Counted from the first letter of the stretch, positions 54,810 to 63,911 are shown. The stretch is DNA of 64,000 nt from Mesorhizobium sp. M9A.F.Ca.ET.002.03.1.2 (GCF_003952365.1 NZ_CP034443.1:2039001-2103000); one strand, 5' to 3'. The notes: generated by a model not told the origin, from the letters alone. Program-made: numbers and translations.

Positions 54810-55586
54810 ATGATCCATTCGAAGCGGCATGGCGAAATCCTGCGTCTCCTGCAGGAGGAGGGCACCGTCACCATCGCCAGCCTGGCCGACCGGCTGGGTG
54901 TCTCTCTGGAGACTGTGCGCCGCGACGTCAAGCCGCTGACCAGTGACGGTTCGATCCTGAAGATGCATGGCGCCGTCGGCCTGCCGTCGATGGCTGGCGA
55001 GGCGCCGTTCGAGCGGCGCATGCGCGAGAACGCCGATGCCAAGCGCGCCATCGCCCGCATGGTCGCCGCCACCATCCGCGACGGCGAATCGATCATGCTC
55101 GACACCGGGACCACCACCTCTTTCCTGGCCCGCGAACTGCTCGGCCACCGGCGGCTGACGGTGGTCACCAACTCTTCCGACATCGCCCGCACGCTGGCTA
55201 CGGTCAATGGCAACAAGGTCTATATGGCGGGCGGCGAGTTGCGCAGCGATTCGGGCGCCGCCTTCGGCGTCTCGGCCATCGAATTCGTCAGCCGGTTTTC
55301 CGTCAGCCATGCGGTGATCTCCACCGGCGCGGTCGATGCTAACACGGGCGTCATGGACTATGATCTGGAAGAGGCGGAATTCGCCCGCATGGTGCTGTCG
55401 CGCGGCCAGCGTACGCTTGTCATCACCGACCACACCAAATTCGGTCGCCAAGGCCTGGTCCAGGTCTGCGGCTTCGACGGCTTTTCCGAACTCGCCACCG
55501 ACCGGCCGCCGCCGCATGACATCGCTGCGGTACTTTCCCAGGCTGGCGCGCGGCTCAGCATTGCAGGCGCGGAAACCGGGATCTAA
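54810..55586 (+). CDS. DeoR family transcriptional repressor
   Basis: A 258-residue regulator. The N-terminal DeoR helix-turn-helix reads HGEILRLLQEEGTVTIASLADRLGVSLETVRRDVKPLTSDGSILKMHGAV. The C-terminal phosphosugar-sensing domain has MLDTGTTTSFLARELLGHRRLTVVTNSSDIARTL, YMAGGELRSDSGAAFG and LVITDHTKFGRQGLVQVC. DeoR members normally respond to a phosphorylated sugar or related compound, which fits regulation of the divergent kinase. Its TAA stop overlaps the stop of the converging flavoprotein gene. Confidence 0.92.
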   Translation: MIHSKRHGEILRLLQEEGTVTIASLADRLGVSLETVRRDVKPLTSDGSILKMHGAVGLPSMAGEAPFERRMRENADAKRAIARMVAATIRDGESIMLDTGTTTSFLARELLGHRRLTVVTNSSDIARTLATVNGNKVYMAGGELRSDSGAAFGVSAIEFVSRFSVSHAVISTGAVDANTGVMDYDLEEAEFARMVLSRGQRTLVITDHTKFGRQGLVQVCGFDGFSELATDRPPPHDIAAVLSQAGARLSIAGAETGI

Positions 55587-56500
55587 TCGAAAACCAGCGA
55601 TTGGTGGGCGCATATGCCCGCGAAGGCGCCGCCTGATACGGCGAAGGCGATGTTGTGCATCGATCGTGCCGCGTCTCCGGCGGCATAGACACCGGGGACT
55701 GTCGTCTGCTGGCGGTCGTCGACAACAATCACTGGACCGAGAAGACCTTCCGTGAAGCCGCAGCCGAGCTGTTCGGCAACCGGACTCGCCATGGTGTTGC
55801 GCGGCGCGGTGAACAGTGCCTTGACGCCGGCTTTGCGGCCGTCTTCGAGCCTGACGGTCAGTCCGCCCGAACCATCCTTTTCCAGTTCGGCCACGCCGGC
55901 CGGCTCGAACCGCACATTCCGCCTTTCCAGCGCAAGCATCTGTTCCGCGTCAGGCTCGAACATGCCGTTGGCGAACAGCGTGACGTCGCCCCAGTCGGCG
56001 ATCAGTTGCGCCTGATGCACCGACATCGGTCCGGTTGCGAGCACGCCAAGCGACCCGCTGGCCACCTCATAGCCGTGGCAATAGGGGCAGTGCAGAACGC
56101 TCTTTCCCCAATGCTCGGCAAGCCCTGGGATATCGGGCAGGATATCGCGCACGCCGGTGGCAAGGACCAGCCGCGCCGCGCTGAATGTCTCGCCGCGATC
56201 CGCTGTGATCTCGAAGCCGGCACCGGCGGCAGCGGCCTTGTCCACCAACCCGGCGACGAGCTTGGCTGTCGGATAGGCCAGCAGCTGCTGCCTTGCGTCG
56301 TCCAGGATGGCGCCGGGCGCGCGCCCGTCCTGTCCGAGGAACCCATGCGAATGCTCGGCGAAACGGTTGCGCGGCTGCCCCGCATCGATCACTAGGACAT
56401 TGCGCCGTGCCCGCGCCGCCTGGATGGCGGCCGACAGGCCGGCAAAGCTGCCGCCCACGACAATCAGATCATACTGCATGGCTGGCAGATCATACTGCAT
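55583..56500 (-). CDS. Thioredoxin-reductase-like FAD/NAD(P) oxidoreductase
   Basis: A 305-residue flavoprotein. The FAD motif YDLIVVGGSFAGLSAAIQAARARRNVLVIDAG, the redox-active CPYC in SVLHCPYCHGYEVASG, and the FAD-binding PGVYAAGDAARSMHNIAFAVSGGAFAGI end match the TrxB-like family. The NAD(P) loop diverges from standard TrxB (GVLATGPMSVHQAQL), so it may use a different partner. A 21-bp tandem duplication around the initiation codon offers two ATGs seven codons apart; the first (56500) keeps the GGAG ribosome site and is chosen. It overlaps the 3' end of the Rrf2 gene and is probably co-transcribed with it. Confidence 0.88.
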   Translation of the reverse strand: MQYDLPAMQYDLIVVGGSFAGLSAAIQAARARRNVLVIDAGQPRNRFAEHSHGFLGQDGRAPGAILDDARQQLLAYPTAKLVAGLVDKAAAAGAGFEITADRGETFSAARLVLATGVRDILPDIPGLAEHWGKSVLHCPYCHGYEVASGSLGVLATGPMSVHQAQLIADWGDVTLFANGMFEPDAEQMLALERRNVRFEPAGVAELEKDGSGGLTVRLEDGRKAGVKALFTAPRNTMASPVAEQLGCGFTEGLLGPVIVVDDRQQTTVPGVYAAGDAARSMHNIAFAVSGGAFAGICAHQSLVFD

Positions 56501-56506
56501 GGCTGG
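56465..56506. repeat. 21-bp tandem duplication at the flavoprotein start codon
   Basis: CAGATCATACTGCATGGCTGG occurs twice in direct tandem, one base after another (56465-56485, 56486-56506), with no mismatch. It duplicates the initiation codon plus the first codons of the reductase gene (MQYDLPAMQYDLIVV) and also contains the stop of the Rrf2 gene. Seven codons were added in frame. Confidence 0.92.
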
Positions 56507-56939
56507 TCACTCCAATCAACTCGTAGCGGCGGCGGAAATCGGCGGCGAGGTCGGCGAGCGTGATGTGGCTGAGTTTCTCCGCCAGCAGCCTTTCGGCCTC
56601 GACGCGAAACTCGTCGAGCGCCGCGATCACCGCTTGTTCGACAAGACAGCCGGGGCTTTCCGGCTCGGTGCCGAACGGCAGCAGCGTTTCGCCAAGTGCG
56701 GCGCTGATCTCGGCCAGCGAGATGTTTTCGGGCGGGCGGCCAAGCTGCCAGCCGCCGCCATGGCCGCGCAACGAGGTGACGATGCCGGCGTCGCGCAAGC
56801 CGGCGATGGTCCGGCGGACCACGACCGGGTTCGTGTGGATGAATGTGGCGAGCTGCTCGGAGGTCAGCGCGTGTTCCTGCGTTTCGGTCATGTGGACGAG
56901 AATGTGCAGGGTCGACGACAGTCTGCTGTTTCGTTTCAT
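56490..56939 (-). CDS. Rrf2 family transcriptional regulator
   Basis: A 149-residue winged-helix regulator. The pattern SSTLHILVHMTETQEHALTSEQLATFIHTNPVVVRRTIAGLRDAGIVTSLRGHGGGWQLGRPPENISLAEISAAL is typical of the YwnA-like branch. Only one cysteine remains (PGCLVEQ), so it lacks the three-cysteine cluster site of IscR/RirA; such single-Cys members often sense oxidants. It overlaps the reductase gene it probably controls. A symmetric GTAACT site lies right at its start. Confidence 0.88.
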   Translation of the reverse strand: MKRNSRLSSTLHILVHMTETQEHALTSEQLATFIHTNPVVVRRTIAGLRDAGIVTSLRGHGGGWQLGRPPENISLAEISAALGETLLPFGTEPESPGCLVEQAVIAALDEFRVEAERLLAEKLSHITLADLAADFRRRYELIGVTSHAV

Positions 56940-56956
56940 GTAACTTAGTTAGTTAC
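56940..56956 (-). promoter_or_regulatory. Candidate Rrf2 operator
   Basis: GTAACT-TAGTT-AGTTAC is a 6-5-6 palindrome immediately upstream of the Rrf2 start codon. Its position would block transcription or initiation of the Rrf2-reductase operon, consistent with autoregulation. No other copy was noticed in the window. Confidence 0.5.
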
Positions 56957-57026
56957 GAGACTTGCGATCGTCAAGTGATGCCGGTCCCCACTTCCCAGCG
57001 GCGTCTCCGCCGTGTTTAGTCCGGCC

Positions 57027-57953
57027 ATGGCCTTCACCATCCGCCAGCTGCAGTTCTTCATCGCCGTCGCCGAGCAGGGCACGGTGTCGGGTGCCGCGCA
57101 GAACCTGTCCATCTCGCAATCGTCGGTCACCGAGGCGATCAAGGAGCTCGAAAGCGATCTCGGCGTTGAACTGTTCGAGCGCCACCCGCGCGGCCTCAAC
57201 ATCACCCACAAGGGTCACCAGTTCCTGCGTCACGCGACCAAGATCCTTGCCGACGTTTCCGACGCGCGCCGCGCCTTCTTCGGCGATCAGGCGATTGCAG
57301 GCGGCCGGCTCCAGCTCGGCGTCACCTCGCTGGTCGCCGGCTATGTGCTGTCCGACCTTCTCGCCCGCTACCGCCGCGCCTATCCGGGCGTCGAGGTATC
57401 GGCCATCGAGGACAATGGCGATTACCTCGAACATCTCTTGATCGGCGGCAAGCTCGACATCGCCGTCATGGTCACCTCGAACCTGCGCGACCGCACCGCG
57501 CTGCAATCGGAAATCCTTGAAGTCTCGGCCTACCGGCTGTGGCTGCCGCTCGGCCATCCGCTGGCCGGCGCCGACATCATCGGCATCGGCGACATCGCCT
57601 CGGAGCCGCTGATCATGCTGACCGTCGACGAGATCGAGGAGAATACCGGAAAACTGCTGGCGGCGATCGGCGCCAAGCCGCATGTCGCCTTCCGCACCCG
57701 CTCGGTCGAAGCGGTGCGCAGCCTCGTCGCCACCGGCGCCGGCGTGGCGCTGCTGCCCGACCTCGTCTACCGGCCGTGGTCGCTGGAAGGCGACCGCATC
57801 GAATCGCGCGATATTTCGGGCTCCTTGCCGGTGGTCCAGGTCGGCATGGTCTGGCGGCGCGGCTCCGGCCTGCCGCAGGCCGCGCGCGACTTCATCGGTC
57901 TTGCCCAGTCGCAGCGCATGGTCCGTCAGCGGCCGGACAAGATTGGCCGCTGA
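57027..57953 (+). CDS. LysR family transcriptional regulator
   Basis: A 308-residue activator-type regulator. The N-terminal helix-turn-helix is FTIRQLQFFIAVAEQGTVSGAAQNLSISQSSVTEAIKELESDLGVELFERHPRGLNITHKG, with the effector domain (GRLQLGVTSLVAGYVLSDLLARYRRAYP...) following. ATG 57027 was preferred to an upstream GTG at 57012. It lies directly upstream of the polyamine operon, in the same direction, with a T-N11-A palindrome between them, so it probably controls that operon and may respond to a polyamine or aminobutyraldehyde. Confidence 0.9.
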   Translation: MAFTIRQLQFFIAVAEQGTVSGAAQNLSISQSSVTEAIKELESDLGVELFERHPRGLNITHKGHQFLRHATKILADVSDARRAFFGDQAIAGGRLQLGVTSLVAGYVLSDLLARYRRAYPGVEVSAIEDNGDYLEHLLIGGKLDIAVMVTSNLRDRTALQSEILEVSAYRLWLPLGHPLAGADIIGIGDIASEPLIMLTVDEIEENTGKLLAAIGAKPHVAFRTRSVEAVRSLVATGAGVALLPDLVYRPWSLEGDRIESRDISGSLPVVQVGMVWRRGSGLPQAARDFIGLAQSQRMVRQRPDKIGR

Positions 57954-57955
57954 TC

Positions 57956-57972
57956 TATCGGAAAAACCGATA
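57956..57972 (+). promoter_or_regulatory. Candidate LysR operator (T-N11-A dyad)
   Basis: TATCGG-AAAAA-CCGATA is a perfect 6-5-6 palindrome containing T-N11-A, the LysR-type box. It lies right after the lysR stop and about 117 bp before the first gene of the polyamine operon, a usual place for activation. Confidence 0.55.
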
Positions 57973-58088
57973 TCGCCTTTCTGATAAATGAATTTGCGAA
58001 ACCGGAAATTTCACAGCACCTTGACGATCAGGGACCAAAGCCGCCGCGACAGTGCGGCCCCTTATGCGCCAAAAATGGGAGATCGACG

Positions 58089-59243
58089 ATGAATTCACTG
58101 CTGAAGTCATGCACTGCCTTGACAGTTGCGCTGGCCTTCTCCGGCCAGGCCATCGCCCAGGTCACGGAACTCGGTAAGGGCGAAGGCGAGGTCAACATTG
58201 TCGCCTGGCCCGGCTATATCGAGCGCGGTGAAACCGACAAAGGCTACGACTGGGTCACATCCTTCGAGAAGGACACGGGCTGCAAGGTCAACATCAAGAC
58301 CGCCAACACCTCCGACGAGATGGTTGCGCTGATGAATGAGGGCGGCTTCGACCTCGTCACCGCCTCCGGCGATGCCTCGCTGCGTCTCGTCGCCGGCAAG
58401 CGCGTCCAGGCGATCAACACCGATCTCATCCCGAGTTGGAAGACGGTCGACGACCGCCTGAAGGACGCCCCGTGGTTCACGGTCGGCGGCGCCCATTACG
58501 GCGTTCCCTACCAGTGGGGGCCGAACGTGCTGATGTACAACACCGAAGTGTTCAAGGAAGCGCCGAAGAGCTGGAACGTCGTCTTCGAGGAAATGAACCT
58601 GCCCGACGGCAAATCGAACAAGGGCCGCGTCCAGGCCTATGACGGGCCGATCCACATTGCCGATGCCGCCAATTATCTGATGGCCCACAAGCCGGAGCTC
58701 GGCATCAAGGACCCCTATGAACTGACCGAGGACCAGTACAAGGCAGCCCTCGATCTCTTGCGCGTCCAGCGCACGCTGGTCGGCCGCTACTGGCATGACG
58801 CCGCCATCCAGGTCGACGATTTCCAGAACGAAGGCGTCGTCGCCTCCGGCTCGTGGCCCTATCAGGTCAACACGCTGGTCGCCGCCAAGAAACCGGTCGC
58901 CTCGACCATTCCCGAGGAAGGCGTCACCGGCTGGGCCGACACCACCATGATGGAAGCCGACCCGGCCCACCCGAACTGCGCCTATATGTGGCTCGAGCAT
59001 TCGCTGTCGCCGAAAGTGCAGGGCGATGTCTCCGCCTGGTTCGGCTCGCTGCCGGTGGTGCCCGCCGCCTGCAAGGGCAACGAACTGCTCGGCGACGAAG
59101 GCTGCAAGACCAACGGCTACGACAATTTCGACAAGATCAGGTTCTGGAAGACGCCGGTGTCGAAATGCGCCACCGGAAACGACCAGTGCGTGCCTTACTA
59201 TCGCTGGGTGTCGGACTATATCGGCGTCATCGGCGGGCGGTGA
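58089..59243 (+). CDS. ydcS: Polyamine-type ABC transporter substrate-binding protein (YdcS-like)
   Basis: A 384-residue periplasmic protein. Signal peptide MNSLLKSCTALTVALAFSGQAIAQ, then the PotD/PotF-family pattern EVNIVAWPGYIERGETDKGYDWVTSFEKDTGCKVNIKTANTSDEM, GVPYQWGPNVLMYNTEVF and the C-terminal KIRFWKTPVSKCATGNDQCVPYYRWVSDY. The gene order with transporter subunits and aminobutyraldehyde dehydrogenase follows E. coli ydcSTUV-patD, supporting a putrescine or related ligand. GGGAGA precedes the ATG. It is separated from the ATPase gene by a repeat. Confidence 0.9.
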   Translation: MNSLLKSCTALTVALAFSGQAIAQVTELGKGEGEVNIVAWPGYIERGETDKGYDWVTSFEKDTGCKVNIKTANTSDEMVALMNEGGFDLVTASGDASLRLVAGKRVQAINTDLIPSWKTVDDRLKDAPWFTVGGAHYGVPYQWGPNVLMYNTEVFKEAPKSWNVVFEEMNLPDGKSNKGRVQAYDGPIHIADAANYLMAHKPELGIKDPYELTEDQYKAALDLLRVQRTLVGRYWHDAAIQVDDFQNEGVVASGSWPYQVNTLVAAKKPVASTIPEEGVTGWADTTMMEADPAHPNCAYMWLEHSLSPKVQGDVSAWFGSLPVVPAACKGNELLGDEGCKTNGYDNFDKIRFWKTPVSKCATGNDQCVPYYRWVSDYIGVIGGR

Positions 59244-59265
59244 GTTCGCTTTGCTAGAGAGGTAG

Positions 59266-59392
59266 GCGCTGCCCCTCACCCCTTACCCTCTCCCCGTGAA
59301 GAACGGGGAGAGGGGGTCGCCAGCGCTGGAGCGCTTCCTTCTCCCCGTCACTATACGGGAGAAGGTGCCGGCAGGCGGATGAGGGGCAGCGC
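59266..59392. repeat. Palindromic repeat between ydcS and ydcT
   Basis: GCGCTGCCCCTCA (59266-59278) is exactly complemented at 59380-59392. Inside are two smaller hairpins, CCCTCTCCCCGT...ACGGGGAGAGGG and CTTCTCCCGT...ACGGGAGAAG. It may cap the abundant binding-protein message. Confidence 0.85.
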
Positions 59393-59432
59393 AGACGCCT
59401 GGATTTAAGAGCCTGACACATCAGGACAGCCC

Positions 59433-60431
59433 ATGACCTCGGCCGTTTCCTTCCAGAAAGTCTCCCGCCATTTCGGCAGCGTGCGCGCCGTCGACACTGT
59501 CGATCTCGACATCGTGCCGGGCGAGTTCTTTGCCATGCTCGGGCCTTCCGGCTCCGGCAAGACGACCTGCCTGCGGCTGATCGCCGGCTTCGAGCAGCCG
59601 ACGGCGGGCTCGATCTCCATCTTCGATGAACGCGCCGAAGGCGTCCCGCCCTATCGCCGCAACGTCAACACCGTGTTCCAGGACTACGCGCTGTTCCCGC
59701 ATCTCAACGTGCTCGACAATGTCGCCTATGGCCTGATGGTCAAGGGCGTCGGCAAGCCGCAGCGGCAGAAGGCGGCGGAGGAGGCGCTGTCGCTGGTGCG
59801 GCTTCCCGGTTACGGCGCCCGTCGTCCCGGCCAGCTCTCCGGCGGCCAGCGCCAGCGCGTCGCGCTCGCCCGCGCGCTGGTCAACCAGCCAAAAGTGCTT
59901 CTGCTCGACGAGCCGCTTGGCGCGCTCGACCTCAAGCTGCGCGAGAACATGCAGGAAGAGCTGAAGTCGCTGCAGAAGGCGCTTGGCATCACCTTCGTCT
60001 TCGTCACCCACGACCAGGGCGAGGCGCTGTCCATGGCCGACCGCGTCGCCGTCTTCAACGACGGCAAGATCATGCAGGTCGGCACGCCGGAAGATATCTA
60101 CCAGCGGCCGAAGACGCGCTTCGTCGCCGATTTCGTCGGCTCGTCCAACGTGCTGCCGCCGGATTTCGTCCAGCGTTACTCAGGCCAGCACCGCTGGGGC
60201 AGCCTGCGCCCTGAATCCATTCGTGTCGGTCGTGCCGCCAAGGGCGACGGCGTTGCCGCCCGCCTCGTCTCGACCAACTATCTCGGCGCCACGACAAGGC
60301 TGGCGCTCGATGCCGACGGGCTGAGGCTGCACGCTGTTGTGCCGGCTGGTACGAAATTGCCCACGGAAGGGGAGGCGGTCGTGCTCACCTTCAACCGCGA
60401 GCACCTGCATCTGATGGACGAGACGGCATGA
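59433..60431 (+). CDS. ydcT: Polyamine-type ABC transporter ATP-binding protein (YdcT/PotA-like)
   Basis: A 332-residue ATPase. Walker A LGPSGSGKTTCLRLIAG, Q-loop VFQDYALFPHL, signature QLSGGQRQRVALARALV, Walker B VLLLDEPLGALD and switch histidine THDQGEALSM are all canonical. It then has a PotA-type TOBE domain (GSLRPESIRVG...LVSTNYLGATTRLALDA). It drives the permease pair encoded downstream, which is separated by a 35-bp-arm palindrome. Confidence 0.93.
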   Translation: MTSAVSFQKVSRHFGSVRAVDTVDLDIVPGEFFAMLGPSGSGKTTCLRLIAGFEQPTAGSISIFDERAEGVPPYRRNVNTVFQDYALFPHLNVLDNVAYGLMVKGVGKPQRQKAAEEALSLVRLPGYGARRPGQLSGGQRQRVALARALVNQPKVLLLDEPLGALDLKLRENMQEELKSLQKALGITFVFVTHDQGEALSMADRVAVFNDGKIMQVGTPEDIYQRPKTRFVADFVGSSNVLPPDFVQRYSGQHRWGSLRPESIRVGRAAKGDGVAARLVSTNYLGATTRLALDADGLRLHAVVPAGTKLPTEGEAVVLTFNREHLHLMDETA

Positions 60432-60479
60432 AGGCGCTTTCGGCAATTGTCGCCAATAGCCGAGACAAGGCGCTCTACG

Positions 60480-60638
60480 GCGCCCCCCTCTGTCCTGCCG
60501 GACATCTCCCCCACAAGGGGGGAGATCGGACGTCACGCCGGCTTTCGCCAATCGCCTACGCCGCAAGAATGAGTAAGGCGCCGAAGCTGCCGATCTCCCC
60601 CTCGTGGGGGAGATGTCCGGCAGGACAGAGGGGGGCGC
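60480..60638. repeat. Palindromic repeat with perfect 35-bp arms inside the polyamine operon
   Basis: Arms 60480-60514 and 60604-60638 are exact complements, starting GCGCCCCCCTCTGTCCTGCC. Core words are GGAGATCGGACGTC, CCAATCGCC and AAGCTGCCGATCTCCCCC. It is the intact form of the element seen collapsed at 26197-26252 and interrupted at 34830-35195. It sits in the 252-bp gap between ydcT and ydcU, which holds no gene. Confidence 0.92.
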
Positions 60639-60683
60639 GAAGGATCGCGGCCTCTCTATCCTCCGCCAGGGCCGGGCGGCGTC

Positions 60684-61649
60684 ATGACAATCGCCGCGCT
60701 CAACTCCAACCCCGCCCCCGCCATCCTGCCGGGAAGCGGCGGCATGCGTGGCGCCCTGTCCGACCTCTTGTGGCGCAAGCCGAGCCTGCTGCTGCTCCTC
60801 ATGCTGCTGCCGCCGATCCTGTGGCTCGGCATCGTCTATATCGGCTCGCTGTTCGCGCTGCTCTTACAGAGCTTTTTCTCGATCGACGAGTTCTCCGGCC
60901 TCATCAACCGGCAGTTCACGCTGAAAACCTATGGCGACCTGCTCCAGGCCGCCAATCTCGACATCATCCTGCGCACGGTGACGATGGCGGCCCTGGTCAC
61001 GCTCGCCTCCGCGGTCATCGCCTTCCCCATCGCCTATTACGCGGCGCGTTATGCGCGCGGCCGCTGGAAGGCGCTGTTCTATCTCGGCGTCATGCTGCCG
61101 CTGTGGTCGAGCTATCTGGTCAAGATCTACGCCTGGAAGCTCATCCTCGCCAAGGAAGGCATCCTGACCTGGCTGCTCGCCAAGCTGCATCTTCTGTGGC
61201 TGCTCGATGGCTGGCTGTCGCTGCCGATCGTCGGCGGCAACTCTGTGTCGGTCTCCTTCACCGGCACCTTCATCGTCTTCGTCTATGTCTGGCTGCCCTT
61301 CATGATCCTGCCGGTGCAGGCGGCACTCGAGCGCGTGCCGGGCAATCTGGTCGAAGCCTCGTCCGATCTTGGCGCCTCGCCTGGCCAGACCTTCCGCAAC
61401 GTGCTGTTCCCGCTGGCGCTGCCGGGCATCGTCGCCGGCTCGATCTTCACCTTCTCGCTGACGCTCGGCGACTACATCATCCCGCAGATCATCGGCACCT
61501 CGCGGCTGTTCATCGGCCAGGCCGTCTATTCGCAGCAGGGCACCGCCGGCAACATTCCGCTCGCCGCCGCCTTCACCGTGGTGCCCATCGTCATCATGGG
61601 TTTCTACCTTTGGGGCGCCAAGCGCATGGGAGCCTTCGATGCGCTCTGA
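60684..61649 (+). CDS. ydcU: Polyamine-type ABC transporter permease (YdcU/PotB-like)
   Basis: A 321-residue inner-membrane permease with about six segments, the first [73 protein letters not shown] and the EAA loop [34 protein letters not shown] match the PotB/YdcU group. Its 3' end overlaps the next permease by 11 bases in another frame, so translation is coupled. Confidence 0.92.
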   Translation: MTIAALNSNPAPAILPGSGGMRGALSDLLWRKPSLLLLLMLLPPILWLGIVYIGSLFALLLQSFFSIDEFSGLINRQFTLKTYGDLLQAANLDIILRTVTMAALVTLASAVIAFPIAYYAARYARGRWKALFYLGVMLPLWSSYLVKIYAWKLILAKEGILTWLLAKLHLLWLLDGWLSLPIVGGNSVSVSFTGTFIVFVYVWLPFMILPVQAALERVPGNLVEASSDLGASPGQTFRNVLFPLALPGIVAGSIFTFSLTLGDYIIPQIIGTSRLFIGQAVYSQQGTAGNIPLAAAFTVVPIVIMGFYLWGAKRMGAFDAL

Positions 61650-62454
61650 TCGCGGCCAATCGGCCCCCCTCGGCCTGAAGATCGCCGCTGCCGGCGGCCT
61701 GCTGTTCCTGCATTTGCCGATCTTCTTGATCTTCGTCTATGCCTTCACGACCGAGGAAAAGAGCTTCGTCTGGCCGCCGCCAGGGCTGACCACGCAGTGG
61801 TTCGCCGTCACCTGGAACCGCCCCGACGTCTGGGCAGCGCTGTCGCTGTCGGTCAGGGTTGCCGCCATCTCGACCATCGTCGCCCTGGTGCTTGGCACGC
61901 TCTGCGCGGCCGCCGTGTCGCGAACACGGTTCTTTGGCCGCGAAACGATCTCGCTGCTCGTCATCCTGCCCATCGCGCTGCCCGGCATCATCACCGGCAT
62001 CGCACTGCGCTCGGCCTTTTCACTGGCCGAGATTCCGTTCTCGTTCTGGACGATCGTCCTCGGCCACGCCACCTTCTGCGTCGTTGTCGTCTACAACAAC
62101 GCCGTCGCCCGCTTCCGCCGCACCTCCGGTTCGATGATCGAGGCGTCGATGGACCTCGGCGCCGACGGCTTCCAGACGTTTCGGCATGTCGTGCTGCCCA
62201 ACATCGCCACGGCACTCCTTGCCGGCGGCATGCTTGCCTTCGCGCTGTCGTTCGACGAGGTCATCGTCACCACCTTCACCGCCGGCCAGCAGCAGACGCT
62301 GCCGATCTGGATGCTGGAGGAACTGATCCGTCCGCGCCAGCGCCCGGTCACCAATGTCGTGGCCATGGTCGTCGTGCTGGTGACGCTGCTGCCCATCCTC
62401 GCCGCCTATTACCTGACCCGCGACGGCGACCAGATCGCCGGCTCGGGCAAATAA
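61639..62454 (+). CDS. ydcV: Polyamine-type ABC transporter permease (YdcV/PotC-like)
   Basis: A 271-residue inner-membrane permease. It shows [32 protein letters not shown], then [17 protein letters not shown] and the EAA loop [58 protein letters not shown] as in PotC/YdcV. It overlaps the upstream permease start-to-end and ends 29 bp before the dehydrogenase gene. Confidence 0.92.
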   Translation: MRSDRGQSAPLGLKIAAAGGLLFLHLPIFLIFVYAFTTEEKSFVWPPPGLTTQWFAVTWNRPDVWAALSLSVRVAAISTIVALVLGTLCAAAVSRTRFFGRETISLLVILPIALPGIITGIALRSAFSLAEIPFSFWTIVLGHATFCVVVVYNNAVARFRRTSGSMIEASMDLGADGFQTFRHVVLPNIATALLAGGMLAFALSFDEVIVTTFTAGQQQTLPIWMLEELIRPRQRPVTNVVAMVVVLVTLLPILAAYYLTRDGDQIAGSGK

Positions 62455-62483
62455 CGTCAAGAATCCGCAAGGGAGAGACTGCC

Positions 62484-63911
62484 ATGGACACAAAGATGCT
62501 GATCGGCTCGAAATTCGAGAAGGGCACCGAGACCGAGGAGCCGATCCTTAATCCGAAGACCGGGGCGACCATCCTCAACCTGCCTGAAGCCAGCCAGGCG
62601 CAGATCGAGGCGGCGGTGCTGGCGGCCGAAAAGGCTTTCGTCACCTGGTCGCGCACCACGCCGGCCCAGCGCTCGGGCTATCTCCTGAAGATCGCCGGCC
62701 GCATCGAGACCGAGGCGAAGGAATTCGCCGCCCTCGAAGCGCTCAATTGCGGCAAGCCGATCAATGCCGTGCTCAACGACGAGATCCCGGCGATCGTCGA
62801 CTGCTACCGCTTCTTTGCCGGCGCCGTCCGCTCGATGCCCGGCCAGGTCGCCGGCGAATACATTCCCGGTCACACCTCGATGGTGCGGCGCGATGCCATC
62901 GGCGTCGTCGCCTCGATCGCGCCGTGGAACTATCCGCTGATGATGATGGCATGGAAGCTGGCGCCGGCGATTGCCGGCGGCAACACCGTCGTCTTCAAGC
63001 CCTCGGAGCAGACGCCGCTGACCTCGCTCAAGCTGGCGAAAATCCTGGCCGATATCCTGCCGGAGGGCGTCGTCAATGTCGTGCTCGGTCGTGGCGACAG
63101 CGTCGGCAACACGCTGATCAACCACCCGAAGGTCAACATGATCTCGATCACCGGCGACGTCGCCACCGGCAAGAAGGTTCTGCAGGCCGCCGCCAAATCG
63201 GTCAAGCGCACGCATCTCGAGCTCGGCGGCAAGGCACCGGTCATCGTCTTCGACGACGCCGATCTCGATGCGGTGGTCAACGGCCTGCGCGCCTTCGGCT
63301 ACTACAATGCCGGCCAGGACTGCACCGCCGCTTGCCGCATCTATGCCGGCAAGAAGATCTACGACAAGCTCGTCGCCGACCTTTCCTCCGCCGTCTCGAC
63401 CATCAAGTACAACCGCCCCGATGACACCGAGAACGAGATCGGGCCGCTCATCTCACGCCGCCAGCGCGACCGCGTCTCGAGCTTCGTCGAGCGCGCCTCC
63501 GAGCTGAAGCACATCGAGATCACCACCGGCGGCAAGCCGGGCGAGGGCTCCGGCTTCTTCTACCAGCCGACCGTCGTCGCCGGCGCTCTGCAGGAGGACG
63601 AGATCGTGCGCCGCGAGGTATTCGGGCCGGTCGTCTCCGTCACCCGATTTTCAGAGGTCGACGAGGCGGTGAGCTGGGCCAATGACAGCGATTATGGCCT
63701 CGCATCCTCGGTATGGACCAAGGATGTCTCCCGCGCCATGGCGACGGCCGCCCGCCTGCAATATGGCTGCACTTGGATCAACACCCATTTCATGCTGACC
63801 AACGAGATGCCGCATGGCGGGCTGAAACAATCCGGCTACGGCAAGGACATGTCGCTCTATGCCCTGGAGGACTACACCGCCGTGCGGCATGTGATGGTGG
63901 CGCACGGGTAG
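62484..63911 (+). CDS. patD: Gamma-aminobutyraldehyde dehydrogenase (PatD-like)
   Basis: A 475-residue NAD-dependent aldehyde dehydrogenase. It has the cofactor region [43 protein letters not shown], the glutamate in [18 protein letters not shown] and the nucleophilic cysteine in [47 protein letters not shown] at the C-terminus is characteristic of PatD/YdcW, which oxidises 4-aminobutyraldehyde from putrescine to GABA. GGGAGAG lies 8 bases before the ATG. A longer upstream frame is a shadow of ydcV. It completes the uptake-plus-oxidation operon. Confidence 0.92.
   Translation: MDTKMLIGSKFEKGTETEEPILNPKTGATILNLPEASQAQIEAAVLAAEKAFVTWSRTTPAQRSGYLLKIAGRIETEAKEFAALEALNCGKPINAVLNDEIPAIVDCYRFFAGAVRSMPGQVAGEYIPGHTSMVRRDAIGVVASIAPWNYPLMMMAWKLAPAIAGGNTVVFKPSEQTPLTSLKLAKILADILPEGVVNVVLGRGDSVGNTLINHPKVNMISITGDVATGKKVLQAAAKSVKRTHLELGGKAPVIVFDDADLDAVVNGLRAFGYYNAGQDCTAACRIYAGKKIYDKLVADLSSAVSTIKYNRPDDTENEIGPLISRRQRDRVSSFVERASELKHIEITTGGKPGEGSGFFYQPTVVAGALQEDEIVRREVFGPVVSVTRFSEVDEAVSWANDSDYGLASSVWTKDVSRAMATAARLQYGCTWINTHFMLTNEMPHGGLKQSGYGKDMSLYALEDYTAVRHVMVAHG

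Noticed and set aside
55583..55586. Overlap of the DeoR and reductase stop codons as a regulatory feature
   Set aside because: A four-base tail-to-tail overlap is common in compact genomes and needs no special explanation.
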